From Larimichthys crocea (Eukaryota; Chordata; Actinopteri; Sciaenidae), in the NCBI RefSeq assembly GCF_000972845.2, contig NC_040033.1:1230344-1294343 (forward strand): a stretch of DNA of 64,000 bases. Direction: 5' to 3'. Shown here one piece after another: positions 37,561 to 49,322 of the stretch. Each line of letters opens with the position of its first letter. Positions within the stretch are counted from its first letter, which is position 1. The notes beneath the pieces are model-generated. The model did not search any database. It was not told where the DNA came from and worked only from the letters and a program-made list of their open reading frames with translations. A program made the position numbers and the translations under genes.

Positions 37561-40169
37561 TTGTGCAGGTGAAAGCTTCATTTAACAAATGTAGTTCAGC
37601 ATATGAAGCATTTTCATAAACTTTCCTGCGATATAAACAATCGTTGCCCCTGTATGAAGAGTTTTTTTTTGTAACAAACAGTGATGCTGAGTTATTCCAA
37701 AATTCAAGTTCTCGTTCGAACGGGATCAAACAAACCCACAAATCATCGACTTGATTTCAGATGGAGCCCACGTTGGGCATGCGAGCGTAGACGAGACGAG
37801 TTTTAATCTGGAATTCTGTGGTGACAGATTTTCTAGCTGGAAAAAACGTCGCCGTGAATAATGCAACGTTCAAGGCACGGTTGTTGTGAATAACAATTCT
37901 TTGCGACACTCGATTCATCGATCAAGACAAAATGTGAAGAAAACGTTTCCTTTATCGCTTTTGACTGTGGGAACGAATGACGTGAACAATACAAGACCCC
38001 AACTAATAGATAATCTAATATGATCATTGCTTTTCTTTTTATGTGATTGCTCATCGCAGCCCTCGTCAGAGCGCTGCTTTGCCTTGTGGACGTAGCCGTA
38101 CGTGATTCTGAGTGTCAAATCACGGCAGGAGAGTCTTTGATTAAGCCCGCTCACATAAACAGACTCTTCACAATCAAAGACACGAGGCATAACGAGGAGT
38201 GAGTTTTTAAGGAAAGCTCAAACACAGATCGTGATCTCGGTACCACCTCAGCATTGATCTGAATGGAGCGCTAATTAAAAAACGCAGTGTGTTTCGCAGA
38301 GTTGCTTGAACGGAGTGAGCCAAACAGCCTCTCCGACAATGCCCCTGCAATACAGGTTGCTATTAACAACAATCAGCGCCGAGCACTAGGATTGAGACAT
38401 CTAATCAGTTTCTGGAAGCTGTAATGCCAACCTAATGAAAGAGATTAACAACGAGGGGCCGGCGCGTTTCCCTGATGATGTTTTTCTTCCTCCAGCCGCA
38501 GATAAAAGCAGGGTAATAATGCCAGAAGAATTATTCTTGACCGGGATTTAAGATATTGAACATGGAGTTCATTTCCATGGCTGGAGAAATATTGGTCAAG
38601 GGGAGGTGGAATCCACATGCAATTTGATTTCCACTCACATCAGGTTCTGTCTGCGAGTGCATGTCACAAGAATTGACCCACAAATGAAATGGGGTCACAT
38701 TTTCTGCAGGTAGGAGCGAAGACTGTCTCAAAGTTTGGACGATTTGACAATTTGATCAGCAATTTCTCGCAAGTAATCAGCTCTGGCAGACACAAGCCCA
38801 CTCCTTTCAGTGCCGCGGGCTTGCTGCAAAATGAGTCCATATTACTTGTCTGCTGCAAAGGCTGAGGGATGTGTTGTCAGGCAAGCATTTGGCAAAGGGT
38901 TTGGAGTGGGAGTGGGAAAGGAGGAAACGCATTAAATACTGTGGAGAGATGAAGCGGCCAGTATATGGGCTTTAGCCTGCAGAGGTGGAGGTATATTGAA
39001 CGAGTGAGCGAGGACGAGCTGAACGGCCAGGAGGGCTGTGGTGCAGAGACTGCCTCAACTCGCCGCAGGCTCTGAATTGTGCACTGCAGCTACAGTATAT
39101 TACCTTTTCCTGCTGTCCACCTGAATACAGCCCACAGACTCTCACTTGAACCCATTGAGAGTATTTTAGTATTTCACTCAGGCTGCATAATTGTACCTGC
39201 AGCTGCAAAAAGGATTTGATGTTGTTGCCGTATTTAAAAAAGAAGGACCAGGTTTGAATTGTGCATTAGTGTGTGGATGACACAGTTGCTTCACTGTGGT
39301 CTGTTTTTTCTGGCCACCGCAGTGTGATGGGATAAGTACTGAGGTCTGTCCTATTAATGGTAGCAAGCCAACTTGGATGTTATGATGAAAACGAGAGACG
39401 TGTAATCTCCGAGGGAAGGACGATGCCAGGGAACCGGCTTTCCGGGTTTGTCCACAGCGTGGATTTAGATCCCTTCATCCCAGCTCTCTCCCGCTGCCTT
39501 CACAGGGTTATTGTTCTCTGAATTCCCACGGTGTGGCCAATCAACAGATGTGTTTAAACAAAACGCGTCTTCCCGCCCAGTAAAGCCTATCATGCAACGG
39601 AACATTGCAAATTCCTCATGACTGCCAACGCATTGTTTGCAAATGAGGTTTACTTATAGGTGACATTGAGCTCCGTCCTTCAGCAGAAATATCACGGCAC
39701 AGCATTGAGGCTGGTTTGATTTATTTATTTTGTACATATTACAGTTTTATATATTGTGAATATATTCAAATAATGAAAAATGTTCCTTGTATGGTCGTTA
39801 AGGTTGTAACTGATGGTAGAAACAACGATTTTGTGTCAATACACTGAAATCTGAAAGTCTGGGATAAAATTAAATACTGTATGATTTTTGTTTTGTTTTT
39901 GATTTTTATTCAAAGTTGTTTTGAGAAACCTCATTCAAGGATATTATAAAAAAAAAAAAATGCAACAGTCTTGTAGTGTGCAAAAAACATTTACAGTAAT
40001 AAGCAGTCTTGACTTACCAACAGTAAGTAATCATACTAGATATAAATTACGGTCATAAATATATATTGTGTATTATTCCAATAATGGGATTATAGCTGAT
40101 AAATTATCAGTCCAAAAAAAAGAAAATGAAGGCTCAGACTTTGGAGACTGTTTTTGTTGTGTTAGTAAT
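37561..40169. other. Non-coding stretch with possible regulatory segments
   Basis: No gene recognised. Complex, repeat-free sequence at 38380-38660 and 39480-39720 (including TTTGCAAATGAGG near 39637) could be regulatory. An A-rich tract lies at about 39948-39961. The 91-codon minus frame at 37915-38190 shows no recognised domain. Confidence 0.45.
40163..40169. repeat. Target-site duplication of SINE, TAGTAAT
   Basis: TAGTAAT here recurs at 40393-40399 after the A-rich tail of the SINE. Confidence 0.55.
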
Positions 40170-40392
40170 GGTAATGTCGGGGTGGTCGGTAGCGTAGTGG
40201 GTTAAGCGGCCGCCCCGTGTGTGGAGGCTATAGTCCTCACTGCAGCTGGCCCCGGTTCGAATCCCGCATTGGACGACTAATTTACTGCGTGTCACTCCCC
40301 CTCTCTCTGCCCCCTGCTTCTTCTCTATCTTCAGCTGTCCTATCAATAAAGGCATAAAAGGCCAAAAAAAAATCTTTAAAAAAATAAAAAAA
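40170..40392 (+). mobile_element. tRNA-derived SINE
   Basis: The head carries an RNA polymerase III box A (TAGCGTAGTGGG, 40190-40201) and a perfect box B (GGTTCGAATCC, 40254-40264) about 53 bp apart, as in tRNA-derived SINE promoters. A unique body follows (CTGCGTGTCACTCCCCCTCT near 40285) and the 3' part ends CCTATCAATAAAGGC then an A-rich tail. TAGTAAT duplicates flank it (40163-40169 and 40393-40399). The head cannot be a working tRNA gene: the arms do not make a full cloverleaf and the sequence continues into the SINE body. I recognise the GGTAGCGTAGTGGGTTAAGC head as one widespread in spiny-rayed fish genomes. Confidence 0.88.
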
Positions 40393-43300
40393 TAGTAATT
40401 TCAGTTTGATTTGGTTAAATCAGAGCTAGAATATGAAATCTGACATCTTAGCCTTTCTTACCCTCGTGTGTGCATAAACTAAGTTATGAATTTATGAGAT
40501 TATAAACATTTGCTGAAGAAAACAGTGAGGTTTTTCAACTAGACACAGTGAAAACTTAGTGAATCGGTCAGTTTGAAGGTTTTTAGGTTGAACAAACACA
40601 AAAACACATCACCTTATATATTTCCCTGTGTGACATGGTGATTGCATTCAAAGTATATGAAACTAAGTTGAATGTGTTTTTGGACACAATTTCCACAACT
40701 CATTTACAGTATATCAACATGTTAATATGACAACCTTAAATAAAGTTCATTGAAATCATGATGCCACATGACCAGCAGCTCCTTTCTGGTTATGTATTTT
40801 TATTAGTAGTTGACTATTTTGAAAGGAGGACATCGGTTGGCAAACATAAGAACCTCATGTCAAACATTAAAGAACGTAAGATATAGTCTTATTTGTAACT
40901 TCTGACTTTATTGGATCATAGCATGCAACAACTGTCTCTTACACTGCAGGACGCTATTACATAAAAATGCACATGATTCATGGCGAGCTTGGATATTTCC
41001 GAACATACAAGGTAGCTCTGCAGCGGTTTACCATCCAGAGCCTAATTTGTTACTGCAGAAGATGATTCCAGCAATTCTGTTGCAAAATTGGGTCAATAAA
41101 TTGCTGTCAGTCTAATTCATTCGGCACTGAGTCATTAAAGCCAGAATGATGCTGTTGTAGCACTGCTGCATCCGCCATTCTTGGCAAGCGGGGCTCGAAT
41201 TAATATTCAGCCGGGCCTGTTTGCACGCACACACACACACACAGGGATAAAGAGAGCAGGAGCCACAGATTATTTGAAAATTATGGTACTGGTACGAGCA
41301 AATGACGGGCGGCCTTCACCTTGTCCTTCGGGAACTGTTTTCCCCGTGAATAATAAAGCGCCCTGAAGTTTTGGGAATAAATACTGAGCTTCATAAACTG
41401 GAATCACCTGCTCAGCTCATAAACACATCGGACTGCACGCAGCTCGTCCTCTCGCTAACTGAATCTGCCAGATGTTTTTGTGTTTTTATACCGAGCCGTA
41501 TCTCGCGGAACATAAAAACTTTGTTAACATCCCGAAACATTTCTTTTTCCCCCCAACAAATTCATCAGAAGGCGTGCGTGTGGTGCAGTTCCTGCTGTTT
41601 GGCTTAATGAGTTGTCCAATCCATTAGACATACGTTGTTTATCAGCGGTCAACATGCGTGCTTAATTAAATAACGGGATTTTCCTCCTCTGGTTTCTAAA
41701 ATTTCTGCAGGGGAATCTGAAAATAAAAATGCTCTCCCCGCTCTGGTTCTGACATGAACTGTGTCTCAACATCTTCTCTTAACGACATTCATCTCGGAAG
41801 ATGCTCTCTGCTGGGAACACTCTATTTTTATAAAGTAACTCTTTTTAATTCTCAAACAATCTGTTTGCCACTACACCACCCCCATTGCTTTCTGTAATCT
41901 CCACCAGGGGCTACTGAGACTTGCTGTCGCCTCTGAATGTGTAAGCTAATAGTGGAATATCATTTGATATGGTCCTTGGCTGTGAACATAATTTATAGTG
42001 CGTCTTTCACTTGTGTATCATGGTAAGAAGGAAAACAAGCTTTGGGTATTCAGTGGAATCAGGCTCTTTGAGGAAATGCGGCGTGTGATCTTCTACATGT
42101 GAGAGCATTTTCAATGTTCAACTTTTTGGATGTCGTGCATTTTATGTGTTTTTGTGAGGGGGAAAGGAATCACAGGCGTTCTTCACTATCATCAGCATGG
42201 GGAAAAATAATGCTGTTCTTGTTTGAGTGATTTTAATCTGCATGTTTTCCAGTTTAAATCCAGAAAACAACAACATGCACACAGTACTTTTGAAGATTGC
42301 TTCTGTGAATATTCGCAGCCTCTCCTGGTGGCTCATGTGGCAATACACAGCTCCTTAATGTGGGTTTTAAAGAATGGTTGTCACTGTACAGTATTTCAAC
42401 ACAGACTTTCTTCTGTGACCTATCATGAAGCGGTCCAGCCCTGCCCCCGGTAAGGGGTCTGGTCATTATTGCTCTTAGCTTACAGTGCTGGGATCATTAT
42501 CAAATGGTTTCTTTCAACAGGCACTAAAAGAAGAAGTAGCGTTGGCAGCCTCAGGCCTCAAGCTGTTCACCCTTACGCTTCGCTAATTGCTCTCTGTCAG
42601 GAAGGCCAGAATGTGTCAGTGCAACAGTGTTCAAGGCTCAGGCAGGAAGTGTTGAGAAGAAGTGGAATGCATGAAGAACCGAGAAAACGAGTGAAAAGAT
42701 GGAATATTAATGAGCAAAGTGTTTGTGAACAACAACACTTGTTTGTTTCTTCTACTTTTTTTACAAACAGTGCTAAATATGACCCTAATTTATTCATGAT
42801 TTGGGCTTTTTAAATGTCAGAAGAAAGTGAAAGAAAATCCATATTCATACATCCTAAAAGAGACCTGTTCAAACTGTAGGCTAATACAAGTCTCAAAGCA
42901 CACACACGAAGCATCATGCTGGGTAATTATGTTTGTTCCAGCGTAGGAAAGAAATGTTCCCCGTGCTTTCGTCTGAGCACTTTACTTCTTCTGTAATCCA
43001 CTCTGATCTGAACACTCGAGGTAACTTCCAGTGACTTTTACAAAGCTTGTAGCTATTTCCCCTTCGCTTGATTGTGTTGTTCCTCTTACCAGAACAAATC
43101 CACTCACAGTTAATTCCTGCGGTGCTTCTAAGTGGAAGCTGCAAAAACTTCGCAATCTACTCCTTCTTCAGGCAGAACAGATGGAGCGAGTAATCGATAT
43201 ACATGTGCCACAATCTTAAAAATAAATAAAACTAGGGTTGTTTTGATATCGATGCCAGTATGAAGAGTGAAATGCTGCTGAAGTTTGGCAAGAGTGCGAG

Positions 43301-43514
43301 TTTATGTCCGATAGAACAGAATGTGTAGGCTCCAAAGAAAACCTAGTGCAGTTGAGGACCGTTGCAGTTTTTTCCACCAAATGACTGTAACTAGGTTACA
43401 TGTTAAATTAGCTTTAAATTCAACTGTAATTTCCCGTGTGCCACTTTTAACAGAGCTGTAGCCCAAACAGAAGGAAGCAGCCTCAAAGAATGTTTAGACA
43501 CGATCCATAATAAA
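40393..43514. other. Non-coding stretch
   Basis: No gene recognised. (CA)8 lies at 41228-41243. The segment 41080-41230 is complex and may be regulatory. A fragment at 43230-43262 (CTAGGGTTGTTTTGATATCG) resembles the start of a hAT-type element but has no partner end. The 114-codon plus frame at 42469-42813 shows no recognisable domain. Confidence 0.48.
41228..41243. repeat. (CA)8 microsatellite
   Basis: Eight CA units. Confidence 0.9.
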
Positions 43515-43667
43515 CTCAAGTCAATTAGATGTTTATTTATATAGCGCCCAATTATAGCAAAAGTTATCTCATGACACTTTCCATACAGAGCAGGCCTAGA
43601 CCGTGCTCTTTATAATATCGGCCCAACGTTTCCACCATGAGCAAACACTCGTGGCGAGAAAAAAGCG
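43515..43667 (+). repeat. Dispersed fish repeat of the 'TTTATTTATATAGCGCCC' type
   Basis: Contains GTTTATTTATATAGCGCCCA, then TTATCTCATGACACTTTCCA, GAGCAGGCCTAGACCGTGCT and CCACCATGAGCAAACACTCG, in an order familiar from high-copy repeats of percomorph fish. The first motif relates it to the repeat at 25345-25484, although the bodies differ. No coding content. Confidence 0.65.
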
Positions 43668-44649
43668 ACATCACAATACAGTAGATTCAGAACATACGAC
43701 TACTGAATCTTTAAACAGGTTTTATTCTTTCAACACAGACTTTCAGACGTTTATGTTCTTCAGTTACACCTCGGGCAGTCCACTGAAGGCCACACATCAT
43801 TTCCTGTAAACAGTATGGCAGAGCTTGCCTTCTCCCCTTCTTTATTACCGCCTGTCTGAGGTGGCGCCCGGCTAAGAAGGTGAGAAAAAATAGAAGATCG
43901 TAGGTGCTGGAATGCAGAAACCGGGTCGTGGGGTGACTCGGGTGTGTATTGCTTCAAGTCCTTCACCATTTCTGCTCTTTGATCACGTCCTCCTTCTATA
44001 GTGGGTCGGTAAGAAATGCACTGCACCTCTCTTTTGTAGCGGAGGAAGGCTTTTTTGTGCCGTTTTTGACAGTTTCCGCTCTTTATTACATCGATGCCTT
44101 CTTGGTGTTCGGCCCGCTCGTGGATGAAGGTGATGAAAAGGAAAACAGTCCTCGAAGAGAAGAGGAGACCTCCATTCAATTTTAAATAACAAAATCACAT
44201 CATCTATTATTGATGCTCAAAATGTCCAGCTTGGGATATCAAATGCACTTTTGAAGTCTGGAAGGGTGTATCTTTTCACCTTGTTTGAAGCTGGTCTCAA
44301 CAATATGAAAGGTGGTGGGTGTATACAGACGGAGAATATAAAGATGAGTGTGTGTTCACTTATTTATCTGTTTCATGCATTTACTCTTTTAGGGCTCAGT
44401 TCACAGGAAGTGCAGGACAGGACATCTGAGCCTTTTGGGTAGGGATATTTCATAAACCGCAATAAATGTCGTGTGCCCGCGGTAACTTCTCCTCTTTGAA
44501 GACAATTCAGGGAGTTACGCATCACCTTTTCCATCGTATTAAAATGAGATTGGCAGCTGGTTTCAAGTTTATATTACTGGAGAAGCTATGACTCAAGTGA
44601 CTCAAACTTTTTGAAACATTTCCCACGATGCAAAGATACTGCAATCTTC

Positions 44650-44689
<40 letters not shown>

Positions 44690-46499
44690 ACAGATTGAAA
44701 GTTGTTCTTCAGTTCCAAACATCCAAAGGCCTTGAGATGTCCTTATTGTTTTATTAGCATTCTCCTGACCTTTGTCAGGAGAGGAAATATATATATTCCC
44801 TAACCTTTTCCTGCATGGTCTTGTCACTGAGCCCTATTCCCAACGAATCAATACCAAAGGCCGTAGTTGTATCCTGCTGCAAAACTTGATTTTTCCAGTT
44901 GATGATTTGAAATGATTACTATTACTAATAACACCTCTTCTAATGTCATTTAAGTCTGACATGACTCGAAACCGTGGTGTGAGGTAAATACTACGGATGC
45001 CCAGATCAATCGTCCGCTGATCACTATCGGTTAAGTAACCGGTATTTGACTTGTTTACTAGCGGATCTAATACGCTGATGGGCTACATACAGCCAATGAA
45101 AACAGGGATTTAGTCATCTTGTATCATGTCTAAGTATAATAACACGTCGGGTATGGGATTAATCTGAAGATGCTCCGGTTCAAGTTGAGACTAAATGTTT
45201 CTATGGATGAAGCCATGACGAACGGACCCGGTAAGTCTTGTTTTCAGCCTTGGAGTTTTGGTTATCCCTGTTAGATAGTACGGAGGCATGATGAAGAAAA
45301 CAATCGAAATGGGTGTCAAAAAAAGGGATCAGGCCTTTCCTAGTAAATGCAGAGGTGAGGACACTGGTCTTCTCTCACTGCTGTAGATGAGCTGGTTCTG
45401 TTTTCCTCCTGTTATGAATAATTGAGCTTGTAGAGAGAGGAGATATTTGCAGGACAAATGTGGCATTTCGTTGTTAGATCACACGGTAACTAATGTAAAA
45501 TTGTTGTATTCAGGCCAGCGATGGTTTTCGTGAATTTTTATTGTCTCACCATGGAATTCACAAACCGCAGAGGTCGTTGATAGTTCATTACTTACCTGAG
45601 GTCCTCACATAATGAAGGTCTCGTGAGAACACAGGGCTCAAGGCTTCTGTTGATGATGTATTTCTCTGGTATTCTTAGGCACGCATTCATACATACTCGC
45701 ACATTGAAAATACAAAACATTTTCACAGCGGGGGTCCCTTTTTAATGTCCCATCCCTACCATTAAAATAAAAAAAGCAGACATGAGGAATATGTGCAAAA
45801 GATTTTGAATTTTAAGTTGCCTTGCAGTACAGAAGAGATCACCTGAATCAGGCGACATAGATTTAGCTTGAGACTCGTCAAAGGGAAAACAGAACCGTTT
45901 GCTGTCGAACTGTCGAAGAGTAAAAACATTCAAGGAGTGTAATAATTGGTTTAGCCTGTATGAAAACTGTAAGCAAGACTTGGAAGTCGGGGGTCCCCTG
46001 TGTTTTGCTATATGCATGCACAAACGGTGTTGACATATCAAATGAATTTCCACACAAAGATGAATGAATTCTTAGAAATGTGAAAGTTTAGGAAACTTAG
46101 ACATGCCACCCACCATGCGGTATGTTGCTGGTGTATCGACAGTCACTAACAACAAAGTTCTCTTATTTGAAATCCAAATTTACTGAAATGGTTGCTTAAG
46201 AGTTTCCAAAGTAGGCATTTACTTACACTTTGCACTGTCTCTGGCGATAAATCCCAATAGCAGTCACTATTACTCATGCTGGAATAGGTCTGTGTTCTCC
46301 ACTGTAGAGGGATTGAATCGACTCTGCTTTCAGGTCGGACCAGCAATGCGGAAATGAAAGAAAAGCGGAAAAAGTTGCAAATTAAACTCTGTGCTTCCTC
46401 CTGACGGGTTTCTTTCAAGAGGAGCTGTCGGGGCTTGACTGGAGAACAGAACTCACACAAGGAACAGATAATTAAATAATGGAGGCCCACGTCTCGCAA
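43668..46499. other. Non-coding stretch
   Basis: No gene recognised. A 139-codon minus frame (43760-44179) faces a 78-codon plus frame over the same DNA and has no recognised domain. (GT)18 lies at 44652-44687. The stretch 44995-45130, with ACGGATGCCCAGATCAATCG and ATCACTATCGGTTAAGTAAC, looks like a worn hAT-type terminus, without a partner. Confidence 0.45.
44652..44687. repeat. (GT)18 microsatellite
   Basis: Eighteen uninterrupted GT units, the longest dinucleotide tract of its kind in the window. Confidence 0.97.
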
Positions 46500-46830
46500 A
46501 TTCCACAGTATGGATTAAGGATTTCTCAGCAGTTTCACCTTTCCCACTGTGCCACACAATCAATATTTGATCAAGTTCCCAGTCATCAGAGCCCTATGCA
46601 TCCCTGTTTTAACTTTTAATTCCCTCCCCAGAAGTGTAATTCCCTTAAACAGAGATGGCAGGCTTTGCCAATATTTGATTTTCTAAATGTGTAACCACAA
46701 TCAGTGCCCTTTGAACTGTATAATTTCAGGCATGAGCAGCTTCCGTGCACCTTGAATTGACCAAAGAGGGTGGTCTATGAATGCATTTGAGGCATCTGCC
46801 CACTCATCTGGCATATGAAAAGAGAAAGTT
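46500..46830. promoter_or_regulatory. Candidate conserved non-coding element (appearance only)
   Basis: A run free of simple repeats with paired CCAATATTTGATT-like and TTTTAATTCCCTCCCC motifs. It resembles the complex, AT-balanced sequence of vertebrate non-coding conserved blocks. No conservation was measured. Confidence 0.2.
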
Positions 46831-49100
46831 GATCAGAGGCATTGCTTGAAAATCTAAGGATGGGAATTGTCTGATCCTTCGGAAGGGTTTGCCTCCAAGC
46901 TTATCGGCTGTTTGTAATGATGCCGGCACAACAAAGGTGTCTACTACAACATGGAATTGGAGCGGACAAAGACGTGTGGACAATGAGAACCTGATCATTT
47001 CAAATCAGATTGGAAACACCATATGCCGAAATATCTTTCCACGAAACACGGGCTTAAATTCCAGAGACGCCACACTGTAAGCATGAGTGGCATCGCTCCC
47101 CCACCAAGCAGCCTATCTGCTGTGTACCATGTGTAAATATCATTTGCGTCATTAGTTTGGGAAGGCTTTTATTTGTCTGAGAAAACCTAAATGGAAATGA
47201 ATTATGACGGACAGATTGTTGCTACAACTCCCAGGCTTCGAAATGAAACGGCAGTTAAACACAGCACATGCCTCAACACTGCGTGGGCGTACTTTCTTTT
47301 CACACGGAAAACTGATCAGTGAGCGGTATTGATAATGGCATTTTATCTCTTATCAACGTCCATCTGTATTGAAATTACATTGGGGTTATTCGGGAAACCG
47401 TGTCAAGTAAACGCATGCAAAACCGCAGCAATAAGATGCATTGTCCATGCAAGCTGAAGATTTTATTACGGGATAGATATAATCATATTGAGAATGGTAA
47501 ACGTGAAATTTAGGCTCGTGACACACTTGACAGATGGGCATCCTATTTTTTATTTAATGTGAGTATTCACACAAGCTAAGTGTGAATGTTAAAGTGATTT
47601 AGAGTTATTTCCGTAGACAAGATGGTTAATGTCTGGGGGGAAGAAAGTTTCTGCAGTCGTGATGAACTGGAACTAATTCAATTAATTATTATTTTTTTAT
47701 TTTTTTAAAATCCTATTTTATGGGAGGAAAAGCAGCTGGAGAAAAACCACAGAGGACTGGTGAAAGCATTCTATTCCCTTTTTAGACAAGCGCTCTCATG
47801 ACGTGTGGACTGGGCAATAATTAAAATCGTATTTGCATAATGTTCCTCAAAAACTTTATGGACAGCAGATTTAATTAAACTACCATACTCGCACACCGTG
47901 AACTTGCGTCCGCTCAAAAATATGCTTTTTTTTCCTTTCAAAGCGATGCCAATTATACAGTTTGAAAGCATTCACCACGTCTTCCTTAATTTCTCAACAT
48001 ACAGCCCCATATCGCTCTAATGGGCCCGTGAAGTATCAGTGGCGCTTTTAAGTTTTGAACTCGTAAGCAGGACAATTAGAAACCTCTGCGGTAAATATCA
48101 AGCGGACAAAAAATGGGATTATCTACTTTAAAATGTTCTCCCTGATCCCTTGACTGGACTTCAAAGTGGAAGTGTTTGAGAAAGATGGAGAGCATCGTTT
48201 CCAAGAAAGTTTGACTCTCATGGAAACTACACCGTGATCACAGTTGGACAAAATGACGGCTGCAAGATCACAATGGAAGGTTTGCACTGGATTTTTTACC
48301 GTTTGTGACTTTGGAAACCAAAAGTTGACAGACAACTTGTGTTGTCCTGTCTGTGCAACAGTTCATTTACTTCACAACATCGTAAAAATAGAGCCCCCTA
48401 AACGTTTCACTCTGGACCTTTTTAAGTGTTGGTGCAATTAGGAAAGTCTACTTAAACGTTAAATGTATTCAGTGCAGAAAAGATGCCCCCTGTGACGACT
48501 CTACTGTTTTATATTGCATCATTATTTTAGTATTACTCATGCATAAAAGCAGAGTTTTTGTTATTGTTGCCAGGCCACCACAGTCAAAGTAATTAATGGA
48601 AAACGCTGCACTGTGCTCTGTTTTTTCCACTTTGGCTTCCTTCCTCTTGAGGTATGAGACAAGCATGTTAGTAATGTGATAGTTTTTGGCGCCTGAACAG
48701 TTTTTAGAGGGCACTGGTGCTACACAGCTAACGATCGCTTCATCCTTGGCCAAGCACGAATCCAAAGGTTGTGATTTGACTTGGTGCTTTTTCATTTCTT
48801 AGTGTTTCATGCCTTTCGTGCTCTTTCCAATGAGCCTTTTGTCGGTCCTTTAATAACAGATCAAATAATCTTGAGTGCTTTGCTGATTTCTCCTAAAAAT
48901 TGAAAAATAATCAGCTTGATGCCTTTGGAAGCTGCAGACAAAACACAAGACTAACCAGGAAGGCAACATCGTTAGACTTTTGGCCTTTCAGGTCATCCTG
49001 AGAGGACGTGATTTTAAATTGTTGGTAAGAAACTAAGCAGCGACCTTTGCAGCAGGCGCCGTCTAACAGAGTTTTTGCATTTTTCTATCGACAGTCTGGA
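46831..49100. other. Non-coding stretch
   Basis: No gene or transposon recognised. An AT-rich low-complexity patch lies at 47675-47715. The 108-codon minus frame at 48469-48795 lacks recognisable features. Confidence 0.48.
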
Positions 49101-49322
49101 CTAGAGCTGCAACTAACGATTACTTTCATCATCGATTAATCTGCTAATTATTTTCCAGATTCATCAAATGATCGTCTCGCGTATAAAAAGTCAGATGCGA
49201 CGTCTTGAAATGTCTTGTTCTGTCAGTCCAGTTAAATATGACATAAAAGACATTGAAAATATTACAATAATGAAAATATTACATTGACCGATCAGTGATC
49301 TAAACTGTTGGCTGACTATTTG
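49101..49322 (+). mobile_element. Truncated 'GAGCTGCAACTAACGATTA' non-autonomous DNA element
   Basis: Begins GAGCTGCAACTAACGATTAC followed by TTTCATCATCGATTAATCTG, with ATTATTTTCCAGATTCATC next, and retains the internal GACGTCTTGAAATGTCTTGT motif and a right-hand GACCGATCAGTGATC...GTTGGCTGACTATT segment. These are landmarks of a very common fish element, often placed with hAT-like or other non-autonomous DNA transposons. The final GTTGCAGCTC terminus expected on the right is missing, so the copy is truncated or heavily diverged. Confidence 0.6.

Noticed and set aside
40178..40265. Possible tRNA gene
   Set aside because: Box A and box B are present, but the sequence continues into a SINE body with an A-rich tail and flanking duplications, and a full cloverleaf is not formed.
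43230..43262. Possible hAT-type start CTAGGGTTGTTTTGATATCG
   Set aside because: Too short, and no partner terminus or duplication was found within several hundred bases.
43760..44179. 139-codon minus-strand frame next to a dispersed repeat
   Set aside because: No domain was recognised, and a competing frame on the plus strand covers the same DNA.
44995..45340. Possible worn hAT-type element
   Set aside because: The left motif is suggestive, but no inverted right end could be identified by eye.
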